In this document: positions 22,786-30,654 of the stretch, piece by piece | Position numbering within the stretch: the stretch's first letter is position 1 | Layout of the letters: each line of letters opens with the position of its first letter | From: Pseudomonadota bacterium | GTDB taxonomy: Bacteria; Pseudomonadota; Alphaproteobacteria; Sphingomonadales; Sphingomonadaceae | Length of the DNA stretch: 44,308 nucleotides | Direction: 5' to 3' | Assembly (NCBI GenBank): GCA_963205265.1 | Contig: CAUJJI010000137.1 | Coordinates: 1-44,308, forward strand | Notes under the pieces: model-generated | What the model was told of the DNA's origin: nothing | The model's input: the letters and a program-made list of their open reading frames with translations, nothing else | Database searches by the model: none | Translations under genes and position numbers: made by a program

Positions 22786-24234
22786 CTATCCTCCCAGCCC
22801 CGTCAGGAAGTCCATCGCCTCGGCCTGGGCGCCGGGGGTGGCGGCGCAGGTGATCTTGTCGTCGCCGCCCTGGATCTCGCTGACGCGGTTGATCTTCTTG
22901 TCGATGGCGAGCGAGCTGCGGCCGCATTCGCACCGGTGGTCCCAGTCCACCGTGATCACGTCGCCGGTGACGAGGCCGCCCCAGCAGGAATCGGCGGTCA
23001 TGTCGAAGAACGAGGCGCGGCCGTTCTGCTTGCCCGAGCGCGGCAGTGGCTGGCCGGTCTCGAGGTCGAGCAGGAAGATCGTGACCCAGGGCAGCACGTG
23101 GTAGCGGTCGTGCTCGCACTGCACCGAGAAGCTGTTCATCTCGGTCATGCCGTAGGACGAGATCATGCGGTCGGTGTTGAAGAACTTGCAGACGACCTCC
23201 TCGAGATCGTCGGGCAGCGGCACTCCCTTGGCGCCGCCGCCGCCCATGAACACCGAATCCGGTGCGAAGACGCCCGAGATGCCTTCCTCGAGGCCGCGCT
23301 TGGCGACGGCATAGAGCAGGTTCGACGTGCTCATCACGAAGACCCGCTCGCCGGCCAGCTCCTTGACCATGCGATTGACGAAGGCCAGCTGCTGGTCGGG
23401 CATCGCCTGCTGCGCCGCTTCCCATTCGCCGCGGCGCGCCAGCAGCGAGGGCGGCACGTCGACCTTGCTGACGTCGCCCTTCGCCGCCGCCGCGCGCAGA
23501 CGGGCGGCCAGCCACATCAGGTCCTGGCTCAGCTTGAAGTCGAAGCAATAGTGCCAGTAGGCGGGATCGCCCTTGGCGAAGACCTCGCAGGAATACTTGC
23601 CGAAGGCGCCCATCGAGGCATGGCCGTCCTTGTAGAGCGGGATGATCGCATGGATCTTGTCCTCGATATCGCCGGGCTTGGGATCTTCCCCGAACTTCTG
23701 GGCAAGCTGGACGCGCATGCCCATCATCGACAGGAAATAGTCGCGCTTCGACTTCGGGTAGAACGAACAGGTGCCGCTGCTGCCGGAAGAGGCGCCGACG
23801 TCGAGGGGGGTCTCGTCGCGCAGCTTGGTCAGCCAGCTGTCGATCGAATCGCACTCGGAAACGTCGACTTCCTCGGGGCTGTAGCGAGTCAGCTTGGTCA
23901 GCCAGGTGTTGAGCTTGGCGAACTGCTGCTTGGCCAGCAGCGAGGTGGGGTAGGACTTGTAGATGTCGTGCGGCAGGAGCAGCGGGGCCAGGTCGTCGAG
24001 TCGCCCGACCCGGTCGATGCCCTGCGCGTCGGCGAGCTTCGCCAGCATCTGCACCTGCTGGCGGCGCTCCTCCAGCCGCAGGTTCATCGCGGCGAGCTGG
24101 ACCGCTTCGACTTCCTCGCGCGGCAGCGAATGGATGCGCGTGTTGTGGTAGCCGAAATGTTCGTAGGGATCGTTCATCCACCGCTCGGCCTCGCGCTCGA
24201 CGGTATTGTCCCTGGGTGGTGCAGTGGTCGCCAT
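22786..24234 (-). CDS. LuxE-like acyl-protein synthetase
   Basis: 482 residues from the Met at 24234, which has a well-placed GGAGAGA. It belongs to the LuxE acyl-protein synthetase family (PF04443, ANL-related): the ATP-binding loop is GASSGSSGTCSFYP (147-160), and later motifs include ISSYGMTEMNSF, FDMTADSCWGGLVTGD and WDHRCECGR. LuxE activates a fatty acid with ATP and holds the acyl group on a Cys before passing it to LuxC. The length exceeds LuxE of Vibrio (about 370-380), with an added N-terminal region of about 90 residues. It is divergent from a TetR gene across 173 bp with a likely operator. Confidence 0.88.
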   Translation of the reverse strand: MATTAPPRDNTVEREAERWMNDPYEHFGYHNTRIHSLPREEVEAVQLAAMNLRLEERRQQVQMLAKLADAQGIDRVGRLDDLAPLLLPHDIYKSYPTSLLAKQQFAKLNTWLTKLTRYSPEEVDVSECDSIDSWLTKLRDETPLDVGASSGSSGTCSFYPKSKRDYFLSMMGMRVQLAQKFGEDPKPGDIEDKIHAIIPLYKDGHASMGAFGKYSCEVFAKGDPAYWHYCFDFKLSQDLMWLAARLRAAAAKGDVSKVDVPPSLLARRGEWEAAQQAMPDQQLAFVNRMVKELAGERVFVMSTSNLLYAVAKRGLEEGISGVFAPDSVFMGGGGAKGVPLPDDLEEVVCKFFNTDRMISSYGMTEMNSFSVQCEHDRYHVLPWVTIFLLDLETGQPLPRSGKQNGRASFFDMTADSCWGGLVTGDVITVDWDHRCECGRSSLAIDKKINRVSEIQGGDDKITCAATPGAQAEAMDFLTGLGG

Positions 24235-24311
24235 GCCGACTCTCTCCATTGCTTCTCGGCCGGGTCTGGCGCCGGCTCGATTCGCAGCATGGACGCTCGC
24301 CCGCTTGAAAT

Positions 24312-24329
24312 CAATCAATTGGTTGGTTG
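24312..24329. promoter_or_regulatory. Probable TetR operator (CAAYCAATTGRTTG dyad)
   Basis: CAATCAATTGGTTG (24312-24325) is a dyad centred on AATT with one mismatch pair, and is extended by a further GTTG. It lies in the 173-bp region between the divergent luxE-like gene (24234) and TetR gene (24408). Symmetric sites of this size are typical for TetR regulators encoded next to their targets. Confidence 0.55.
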
Positions 24330-24407
24330 TGTTGCTTCGAGAGCCTGTGCTAGGCCCGTCGGGCAAGTGAAGACGCGGCCCGGGACGACGGGTACGGGAC
24401 AGAGGGA

Positions 24408-25097
24408 GTGGCAAGCCAGGTGGACTCAGCGAAGAAAGCCCCCAAGGCCGCCGCCGCCCGCACCCGCCGCGCCTACCTTCCCGCTGCCGAGCGCCGCAAG
24501 TCGATCATCGCCGCCGCGCAGGAGGTCTTCTCCCGCTCCAATCTCAAGGGCGCGCGCACGCGTGACATTGCCGCTGCCGCCGCAGTCAACCAGGCGACGA
24601 TCTTCGAACACTTCGCCTCGAAGGAAGCGCTGTTCCAGGAAGCCGTGGTGCAGCCGCTGATCGACGCGATGCGCGGCATGCACGACCGGCGCGAGACTTA
24701 CGAGGTCGCCTCCTCGCCCGACGAGCTTGCCGATCTCGCGCGCGAGTCGGCTACCCGCCACCTCGCCGACATGGTCGCGATCTTCCCGCTGCTCACGGCC
24801 GCCCTGTTCAGCGACCCGGACCTCGGGCGCGAGCTCTATCGCGAGCATCTTGCGCCGCTGATCCGCGCGCGCGGCGAAATCCTGGAGGGGCTGACCCGCG
24901 ACGGGCTGGACCTCGACTTCGTCGGGCTGGCGATCTTCGGCATGACTTTCGCCATCGCCCTCGACCAGCACTTCGGCGAGCGCGACGGGGCCGGGCTCGG
25001 GCAGTCCGACTTGTCCGAGATGGCAAGACAGTTCGGCCGCATGTCGACAGGCGGCTTCGCCCGCGACAGGACGGCAGGCAAAGCAAAGGGAGAGTAA
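24408..25097 (+). CDS. TetR-family transcriptional regulator of the LuxC/LuxE-like operon
   Basis: 229 residues from a GTG at 24408 (a second GTG at 24420 has better Shine-Dalgarno spacing). A basic N-terminal tail is followed by the helix-turn-helix: RRKSIIAAAQEVFSRSNLKG, TRDIAAAAAVNQATIFEHF, SKEALFQEAV. The C-terminal half includes FVGLAIFGMTFAIALDQHF, a hydrophobic ligand pocket. It sits 3 bp before the aldo/keto reductase gene and is divergent from the acyl reductase operon, so it probably controls both and senses a hydrophobic compound. Confidence 0.9.
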   Translation: MASQVDSAKKAPKAAAARTRRAYLPAAERRKSIIAAAQEVFSRSNLKGARTRDIAAAAAVNQATIFEHFASKEALFQEAVVQPLIDAMRGMHDRRETYEVASSPDELADLARESATRHLADMVAIFPLLTAALFSDPDLGRELYREHLAPLIRARGEILEGLTRDGLDLDFVGLAIFGMTFAIALDQHFGERDGAGLGQSDLSEMARQFGRMSTGGFARDRTAGKAKGE

Positions 25098-25099
25098 GA

Positions 25100-26164
25100 A
25101 TGGCGCTGCAACTCGACGACTATCGCCTGCTCGGGCGCTCGGGCCTCAGGGTCTCGCCGCTGGCGCTGGGCACCATGACATTCCGCGTCGGCGGCGGCAG
25201 CTGGGGCAGCAGCGACGAGGAAGCCCGCCAGTTGGTCGACACCTACATCGACCGCGGCGGCAATTTCATCGACACTGCCGACTTCTACGGCGGCTTCGGC
25301 GGATCGGAAGCGCTGCTCGGCGAACTGGTCAAGGGCCGGCGCGACCGCATGGTCATCTCGACCAAGTACTCGCTGACCACCGAGCCCGGCAATCCCAATG
25401 CCTCGGGCAACCATCGCAAGAACATGGTCCGCTCGGTCGAGGACAGCCTGCGCCGGATGCAGACCGACTACATCGACCTGCTCTACCTCCACATGTGGGA
25501 CTTCCGCACCCCGGTCGACGAGATCCTGCGCAGCTTCGACGACCTCGTGCGCTCGGGCAAGGTGCTCTACATCGGCCTGTCGGACACCCCGGCCTGGCAG
25601 GCCTCGCGGATGCAGGCCATCGCCGACCTGCGCGGCTGGACGCAGTTCTGTGCGCTGCAGATCAGCTACAGCCTCGTCGAGCGCACGGTCGAGCGCGAGA
25701 TGATCCCGATGGCCAGGGAAATGGGCCTCGGCGTCTCGCCCTGGGCGCCGCTGGGCCAGGGCGTGCTCACCGGCAAGTACACCCGCGACGACCTGGTCCC
25801 CGGCGACATCAACGACATCAGCTCGCGCAAGGCGATCAATGCGCTGACCGGCAAGCTGACCGAGCGCAATCTCGACATCGCCGACGTCGTGGTCGCGGTC
25901 GCCAAGGAATCCGGCTGCACCCCGGCGCAGGTCGCCGTGGCCTGGACGCTGGCGAACCCGGCGGTCTGCTCGCCGGTGGTCGGCGTGCGCACTCCGGCGC
26001 AGCTCGAGGACAATCTCGGCGCCCTGGCGGTCGAGCTGTCGGCCGACCAGCTCGCCCGCCTCGACGCGGTCAGCGCGGTGGAGCCGGTGTTCCCGATCGA
26101 CGTCCTCAAGGGGCCGTCGGAAGGGATGATGTTCGGCAACGTCAAGGTCGAGGAACGCGGCTGA
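25100..26164 (+). CDS. Aldo/keto reductase
   Basis: 354 residues with the complete catalytic tetrad D58 (NFIDTAD), Y63 (DFYGG), K89 (ISTKY) and H131 (LYLHMWD). The NADPH site is at the C-terminal end of the barrel (PVVGVRTPAQLEDNL). It reduces aldehydes or ketones to alcohols. The fragment after K89 resembles the larger Tas/AKR12-like bacterial group. It is co-transcribed with the TetR gene (3-bp gap); paired with LuxC/LuxE across the divergent promoter it could turn the aldehyde into an alcohol. Confidence 0.93.
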   Translation: MALQLDDYRLLGRSGLRVSPLALGTMTFRVGGGSWGSSDEEARQLVDTYIDRGGNFIDTADFYGGFGGSEALLGELVKGRRDRMVISTKYSLTTEPGNPNASGNHRKNMVRSVEDSLRRMQTDYIDLLYLHMWDFRTPVDEILRSFDDLVRSGKVLYIGLSDTPAWQASRMQAIADLRGWTQFCALQISYSLVERTVEREMIPMAREMGLGVSPWAPLGQGVLTGKYTRDDLVPGDINDISSRKAINALTGKLTERNLDIADVVVAVAKESGCTPAQVAVAWTLANPAVCSPVVGVRTPAQLEDNLGALAVELSADQLARLDAVSAVEPVFPIDVLKGPSEGMMFGNVKVEERG

Positions 26165-26178
26165 GCAACGAGATCGGT

Positions 26179-26306
26179 CCTCCCTGGAAGGGGAGGTGGC
26201 AGACGCGAAGCGGCTGACGGAGGGGTGTAACCGTTTGATCGGAGGGTGACACCCCTCCACCACGCCGCTGCGCGGCGCGGTCCCCCTCCCCCCTGCCGGG
26301 GAGGAT
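26179..26306. repeat. Intergenic inverted-repeat element, subfamily II, copy 1
   Basis: The left arm is CCTCCCTGGAAGGGGAGG, the right arm CCCCTGCCGGGGAGG. An inner pair GGAGGGGTGT...ACACCCCTCC and a GCCGCTGCGCGGC hairpin distinguish this from subfamily I. It is shared with 44170-44296. It lies between convergent genes (aldo/keto reductase and SnoaL-like) and may act as a two-way terminator. Confidence 0.75.
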
Positions 26307-26310
26307 CTCC

Positions 26311-26874
26311 CTACAGCGAGGACCCGCCCTTGAAGATCGTGTAGGTGCGCGAGGCGAAGTACCAGCGGCCATCGAGGCGCCGGAAGGTGTCGCGGTACTC
26401 GCCGATCACCTTGTGCGCGGAACCGTAGATCTGCGCCTCCATCACGCTGTTGGCGGTCCCGGTATCGCCGTCCACCGTCACCGTCAGGTTGTGGATCAGC
26501 GGAATCGGATGCGGCTTGCCCTTGTTGGGCGCGAGGTGCGCATCGATCTGCGCCGGGCTGCCGAGCCGTTCGCGCACCGTATAGTCCGGCCGGTCGGGAT
26601 GGCCGTCGCGGATTTCGAACCAGCCGTCGGGCGTGAACAGCGCGGCGACCTGGTCGGGCTCGTCATGGCGGATGTGGCGAGCATAGGCGTGGACCAGGTC
26701 GGCGATCGCGGTCCGCGATTCCGCGCGGTCGATCCGCTCTTCCAGAGATTTCGCCGGTTCCTCCGCCATCGCCGTTGCCCCTTCCACTCCCGCCAGTGAG
26801 AGCAGAGCGCCGAGCAGCAGGCAAGCCCGCCGGCGGCGCTTACATGCGTTCGAAGTCGGCGACGATCGCGGCAT
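26311..26874 (-). CDS. Exported SnoaL-like / NTF2-fold protein
   Basis: 187 residues from the Met at 26874. This start has a strong GGAGG six bases upstream and produces a clear signal peptide: basic CKRRRR, hydrophobic ACLLLGALLSLAGV, then ATAMA. The mature part is a SnoaL_4-type NTF2 fold: IDRAESRTAIADLVHAYARHI, ALFTPDGWFEIRDGH, and a C-terminal GRWYFASRTYT. Such folds serve as isomerases, dehydratases or dioxygenase beta subunits in steroid and aromatic degradation. Export to the periplasm is unusual for the group. The start lies 35 bp inside the preceding SDR gene. Confidence 0.82.
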   Translation of the reverse strand: MPRSSPTSNACKRRRRACLLLGALLSLAGVEGATAMAEEPAKSLEERIDRAESRTAIADLVHAYARHIRHDEPDQVAALFTPDGWFEIRDGHPDRPDYTVRERLGSPAQIDAHLAPNKGKPHPIPLIHNLTVTVDGDTGTANSVMEAQIYGSAHKVIGEYRDTFRRLDGRWYFASRTYTIFKGGSSL

Positions 26875-27616
26875 GGCGTTCCTCCACTGCTTCGCGCCGG
26901 CTGGCATGGGTGAAGATGTAGAACCGGCCTTCCTCGATCGCCCGTGCCACCATCTCGCCGACTTCGGGCGGCTTCATCGGCGCGGCGAGCAGCGAGGCGG
27001 ACGGATCGCTGAGCTGGCCGCCGGCGCGCAGCGTGTTGGCCATCAGGTTGGTGGCGACGTAGCTCGGGCACAGCACCGATACGCCGACGCCGTGCGGCGC
27101 CATTTCCAGCCGCAGCGTCTCGCTCATCGCCACGACGCCGAATTTCGACGGGCTGTAGCTGCCGAGACCGGGCAGGTCGGCGACCATGCCCGACATCGAG
27201 GCGGTGTTGACGATGTGCCCGCGGCCACGGTCGCGCAGACCGGCGGCGAAAGTCGAGACGCCGTTGAACACCCCGGTCAGGTTGATGGCGATGACCCGGT
27301 CGAACGATTCGGGCGGCATGTCGGCCAGGGTCTTGCCGTCGGAAGCGATGCCGGCGTTGTTCACCAGGATGTCGACCGGGCCGAAAGCCGCCTCGGCCTC
27401 CGCCTTGGCACGCTGCCAGCCGGCTCGGTCGCGCACGTCGAGCCGCACGCCGCGAAAATGCGCGCCCCTCTCTGCGAGCACTGCTGCCAGCGCCTCGTCG
27501 TTGAGATCGGCGATCGTCACGCGCAGGCCGCGCGCCGCCAGCGCGTCGGCAATGGCCAGCCCTATGCCGCTGGCACCGCCGCTGACGAAAGCATGGCGGG
27601 CTTCGCCCAGGTCCAT
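26840..27616 (-). CDS. Classical short-chain dehydrogenase/reductase (SDR), paralog A
   Basis: 258 residues. Cofactor motif GGASGIGLA (13-21), an acidic residue after beta-2 (IADLND) that favours NAD(H), NNAG, and the active-site Tyr-x3-Lys in GSYSPSKFG. The partner is the upstream SDR at 27620, with which it shares the start MDL, the motif GPVDILVNNAGIA and overall length; the pair arose by tandem duplication. The gap is 3 bp. The C-terminal segment (FYIFTHASRREAVEERHAAI) is typical of SDRs from steroid or terpenoid degradation clusters. Substrate unknown. Confidence 0.92.
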   Translation of the reverse strand: MDLGEARHAFVSGGASGIGLAIADALAARGLRVTIADLNDEALAAVLAERGAHFRGVRLDVRDRAGWQRAKAEAEAAFGPVDILVNNAGIASDGKTLADMPPESFDRVIAINLTGVFNGVSTFAAGLRDRGRGHIVNTASMSGMVADLPGLGSYSPSKFGVVAMSETLRLEMAPHGVGVSVLCPSYVATNLMANTLRAGGQLSDPSASLLAAPMKPPEVGEMVARAIEEGRFYIFTHASRREAVEERHAAIVADFERM

Positions 27617-27619
27617 CGC

Positions 27620-28405
<786 letters not shown>

Positions 28406-28478
28406 GGGCGTCCTCTCCTGTTTGCCAGAGACTGCCAGAACCGGCGGCTTGCTTGCAATCCCTTGTGACCGGATCCAT

Positions 28479-28511
28479 GAGCCGTAAGCTCCCGAGCTTC
28501 AATAGGGCTCG
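28479..28511. promoter_or_regulatory. Clustered GAGC/GCTC dyads upstream of the VOC gene
   Basis: Two consecutive inverted repeats, GAGC-N5-GCTC (28479-28491) and CGAGC-N9-GCTCG (28493-28511), lie just before the ribosome site of the gene at 28533. They may be an operator or a leader hairpin. They are short, so chance is possible. Confidence 0.3.
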
Positions 28512-28532
28512 TGGCGAAGAGGAGAGGCCAGA

Positions 28533-29048
28533 ATGTCGATTGCCGCGCGCTACGGCGAACTGTTCCAGATGAGCTACATCACCCGCGATCTCGACGCCGC
28601 GATGGCGCATGCCCGCGAGGCGCTGGGCGTCACCGGGTTCAGCACGACCGACGCGGAAATCGAAGTCCTCTCCTTCGGCAAGCTGCGCCCGCTCAAGATC
28701 CGCGCCGCCATGGCCAACATCGGCCGCAACCAGTTCGAGATCATCCAGCCGGTCGCGGGAGCGATCGAGGTCTATACCGACGAGGTCGACCTTTCCGGCC
28801 ACATCCTCAATTTCCATCACATCGCCATCGCCGTGCGCGGCGGCTTCGACAACTGGCTGGCCCTGCTCGACGAGGTCCGCGCCAGCGGCGACGAATTCGC
28901 CTTCCTCTGCCCGGCCGAGCCCACGCCCGAAGACAAGGTCTGCTTCTGCTACGTCGATACCCGCAAGCGGCTCGGCCACTATACCGAGTTCCTGTGGATC
29001 GACGAGGCGCTGAAGCCGATGCCGGCGATGCCCGATCTGGACGCGTGA
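28533..29048 (+). CDS. VOC-superfamily (glyoxalase/dioxygenase-fold) protein
   Basis: 171 residues preceded by GAGGAGAGG. The N-terminal YITRDLDAAMAHAREALGVTGF and the later HILNFHHIAIAV and RKRLGHYTEFLWID match the vicinal oxygen chelate fold. Probable metal ligands are the His in FHHIAIAV and the Glu in HYTEFLW. Proteins of this size and pattern are common next to SDR and steroid-degradation genes, where they act as isomerases, lyases or dioxygenases. The reaction cannot be assigned here. It is transcribed away from the SDR pair. Confidence 0.8.
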   Translation: MSIAARYGELFQMSYITRDLDAAMAHAREALGVTGFSTTDAEIEVLSFGKLRPLKIRAAMANIGRNQFEIIQPVAGAIEVYTDEVDLSGHILNFHHIAIAVRGGFDNWLALLDEVRASGDEFAFLCPAEPTPEDKVCFCYVDTRKRLGHYTEFLWIDEALKPMPAMPDLDA

Positions 29049-29074
29049 CCCGGCCGCTCCGGTAAGGCCGATCG

Positions 29075-29965
29075 CTAGCGCAGGCTCCTGAACGCCCCGC
29101 TCACCGGCTCCAGCCTGGCCCAGTAGGCATCGCCCAGGAAGCTGGCCGGATCGAGCACTTCGGTGTGCCACTGCAGGTCGTCGGGGCGCGCGCTTTGCGC
29201 CAGGTGGGCGGCGGACACCACGTGCCGGAACCGCGGCGCCAGCAGGCCGAGGTTGCGGTGGACGAGGTCGACGACTTTCCCTTCGCCGGCCGGCGCGAAG
29301 TCGGCATGGCTCTCGCCGAAGAAGCCCTCGCGCTGCGCCAGCATCCACGGCAGGTTCGAGACGTAGAGCGTATCGAACCGCACCTGCTGCTCTGCCGCCG
29401 CGCGGTCGATCCGCCGGGCCATCGCGGCGAAGAGATCCGCATCCGGCGCGGCGCGCAGGTCGATGCAGCCGGTCGCGACCAGATCGTCGCGGAATAGCCC
29501 GCGAATCCAGGCGAATCGCTCAACCTCGTGCCGGTTCAGCCAGCTTCCCGCGCGGTCGAGGTCGCCCAGCAGCCACGCCTTGGTGTCCGGAACGAACTGG
29601 CGCAGCCGCGGCCGGTGCGGCAGCAAAGGTGCGACGATCTCGACGAAGCTCTCGGCATCGGTGCAGGCCTCGTCCAGCAAGGCAGCGCGCACGGCTTCCC
29701 ACACGCGGAACTGGTGGCGATTGATGTCGAGCAGCACCGCCGCGGCAGAGCGGCGGGCGGCGGCGATGTCGAGATTGCGGAAGCTGCCCCAGCCGACATG
29801 GACGCGCTTGCCGGCCGGCGCTTCCGTCCCCAGGAGCGCCAGAGCTTCTTCGGCCCCGGCGCTCTCGCGCATGGTCACGGTGTAGCCGCCGCGATCGGGA
29901 TCGATCGGCGCCGGCAGGCCCGGCGGCAGGATCTGCCGCGGATTCCACTCAGCCCTGGCGTCCAT
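29075..29965 (-). CDS. LIC_10091-like protein (Rossmann / methyltransferase-like fold), function unknown
   Basis: 296 residues from the Met at 29965. The core reads KRVHVGWGSFRNLDIAAA (53-70), then a hydrophobic strand ending in an acidic residue, AAVLLDINRHQF (75-86). This corresponds to the glycine-rich loop and the acidic ribose-binding position of Class I methyltransferases, and resembles the LIC_10091 group. No methyl-transfer motif beyond this is evident. Later parts include LYVSNLPWMLAQREGFFGE, which resembles motif IV with Asn-Leu-Pro-Trp. It is divergent by 35 bp from the cupin and ATP-grasp genes, so a common role is likely. Family assignment is moderate. Confidence 0.6.
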   Translation of the reverse strand: MDARAEWNPRQILPPGLPAPIDPDRGGYTVTMRESAGAEEALALLGTEAPAGKRVHVGWGSFRNLDIAAARRSAAAVLLDINRHQFRVWEAVRAALLDEACTDAESFVEIVAPLLPHRPRLRQFVPDTKAWLLGDLDRAGSWLNRHEVERFAWIRGLFRDDLVATGCIDLRAAPDADLFAAMARRIDRAAAEQQVRFDTLYVSNLPWMLAQREGFFGESHADFAPAGEGKVVDLVHRNLGLLAPRFRHVVSAAHLAQSARPDDLQWHTEVLDPASFLGDAYWARLEPVSGAFRSLR

Positions 29966-29978
29966 TTGTTGCAGTTCA

Positions 29979-29990
29979 CTTTCCGGAAAG
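29979..29990. promoter_or_regulatory. Perfect 12-bp palindrome CTTTCCGGAAAG in a 35-bp divergent gap
   Basis: CTTTCCGGAAAG lies almost centrally between the divergent starts at 29965 and 30001. Each half contains GGAAAG as read toward the gene on its side, so it may also contribute to the ribosome sites. A shared operator controlling both directions is plausible. The gap is too short to hold two complete promoters, so promoter elements must extend into the genes. Confidence 0.5.
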
Positions 29991-30000
29991 ATTTGACTAC

Positions 30001-30654
30001 ATGTGCCGGCGAATGATCGACCATCTATCCGATCCCGGCGCGACCGACAGCGTGGACGACTGGGCCATGGCATTCTTCCAGGCCATTCTGTCGGAAGGCA
30101 TGTCGGTGGAAGAATTCGAAGCCGCCGTCAATGCGCGCTGGCAGGCCATGGAATTCGTCCTGCGCGCGCCCGCCGCCGCCGACTGGCTGAAACGGCAGGC
30201 GACTGCCGCCTGGAGCGATGCCGGCTATGCCCACGACGCCCCGGATCTCGGTTTCCGCAGCAATTTCCTGATCGGCAAGGCCGGCCGCCCCGGAGCCGTC
30301 TATATCGAGGCGCCGGCCGAAGCGCCGCAGTCGGTCGGCCTGCTGTCGCTCAACCGCCCGCTGCACCAGCACGATTCGGGACGGATCGCGGTCATCACTT
30401 CCGGCGCGGCGGTGTTCCACGTTCTCGCCGGCGAGGGCGACGGCGCGGTCATGCTCGATTGCCCGGTCGAGGCCGGGGACATCATCTTCTGGCCGGCCTG
30501 GACGCCGCACACCTTCGACGCGCTGGATGGCTTCAGCCTGGTCTCGGCGATGGCCGCCTACGTGTCGCCGGCGGCGGACGGCTTCCTGTTCCCGGTCGAC
30601 GAAGACGTGATCGCCCGGCCGCGGCGGAGCTTCCGGTCCCGCCCCGCCGCATGA
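30001..30654 (+). CDS. Cupin-domain protein
   Basis: 217 residues. An N-terminal helical part of about 90 residues precedes a cupin: motif 1 is RPLHQHDSGRIAVITSG (about 119-135) with the HxH metal ligands, motif 2 is GDIIFWPAWTPHTFDA (about 159-174). The Glu usual in motif 1 is not in place, so metal binding may use three His or another residue. A start at 30013 is also possible; 30001 has GGAAAG ten bases upstream. The stop overlaps the ATP-grasp gene by 4 bp, which implies coupled expression. Possible roles are oxidation or isomerisation of a peptide or amino acid, or sensing. Cannot be decided from sequence. Confidence 0.75.
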   Translation: MCRRMIDHLSDPGATDSVDDWAMAFFQAILSEGMSVEEFEAAVNARWQAMEFVLRAPAAADWLKRQATAAWSDAGYAHDAPDLGFRSNFLIGKAGRPGAVYIEAPAEAPQSVGLLSLNRPLHQHDSGRIAVITSGAAVFHVLAGEGDGAVMLDCPVEAGDIIFWPAWTPHTFDALDGFSLVSAMAAYVSPAADGFLFPVDEDVIARPRRSFRSRPAA

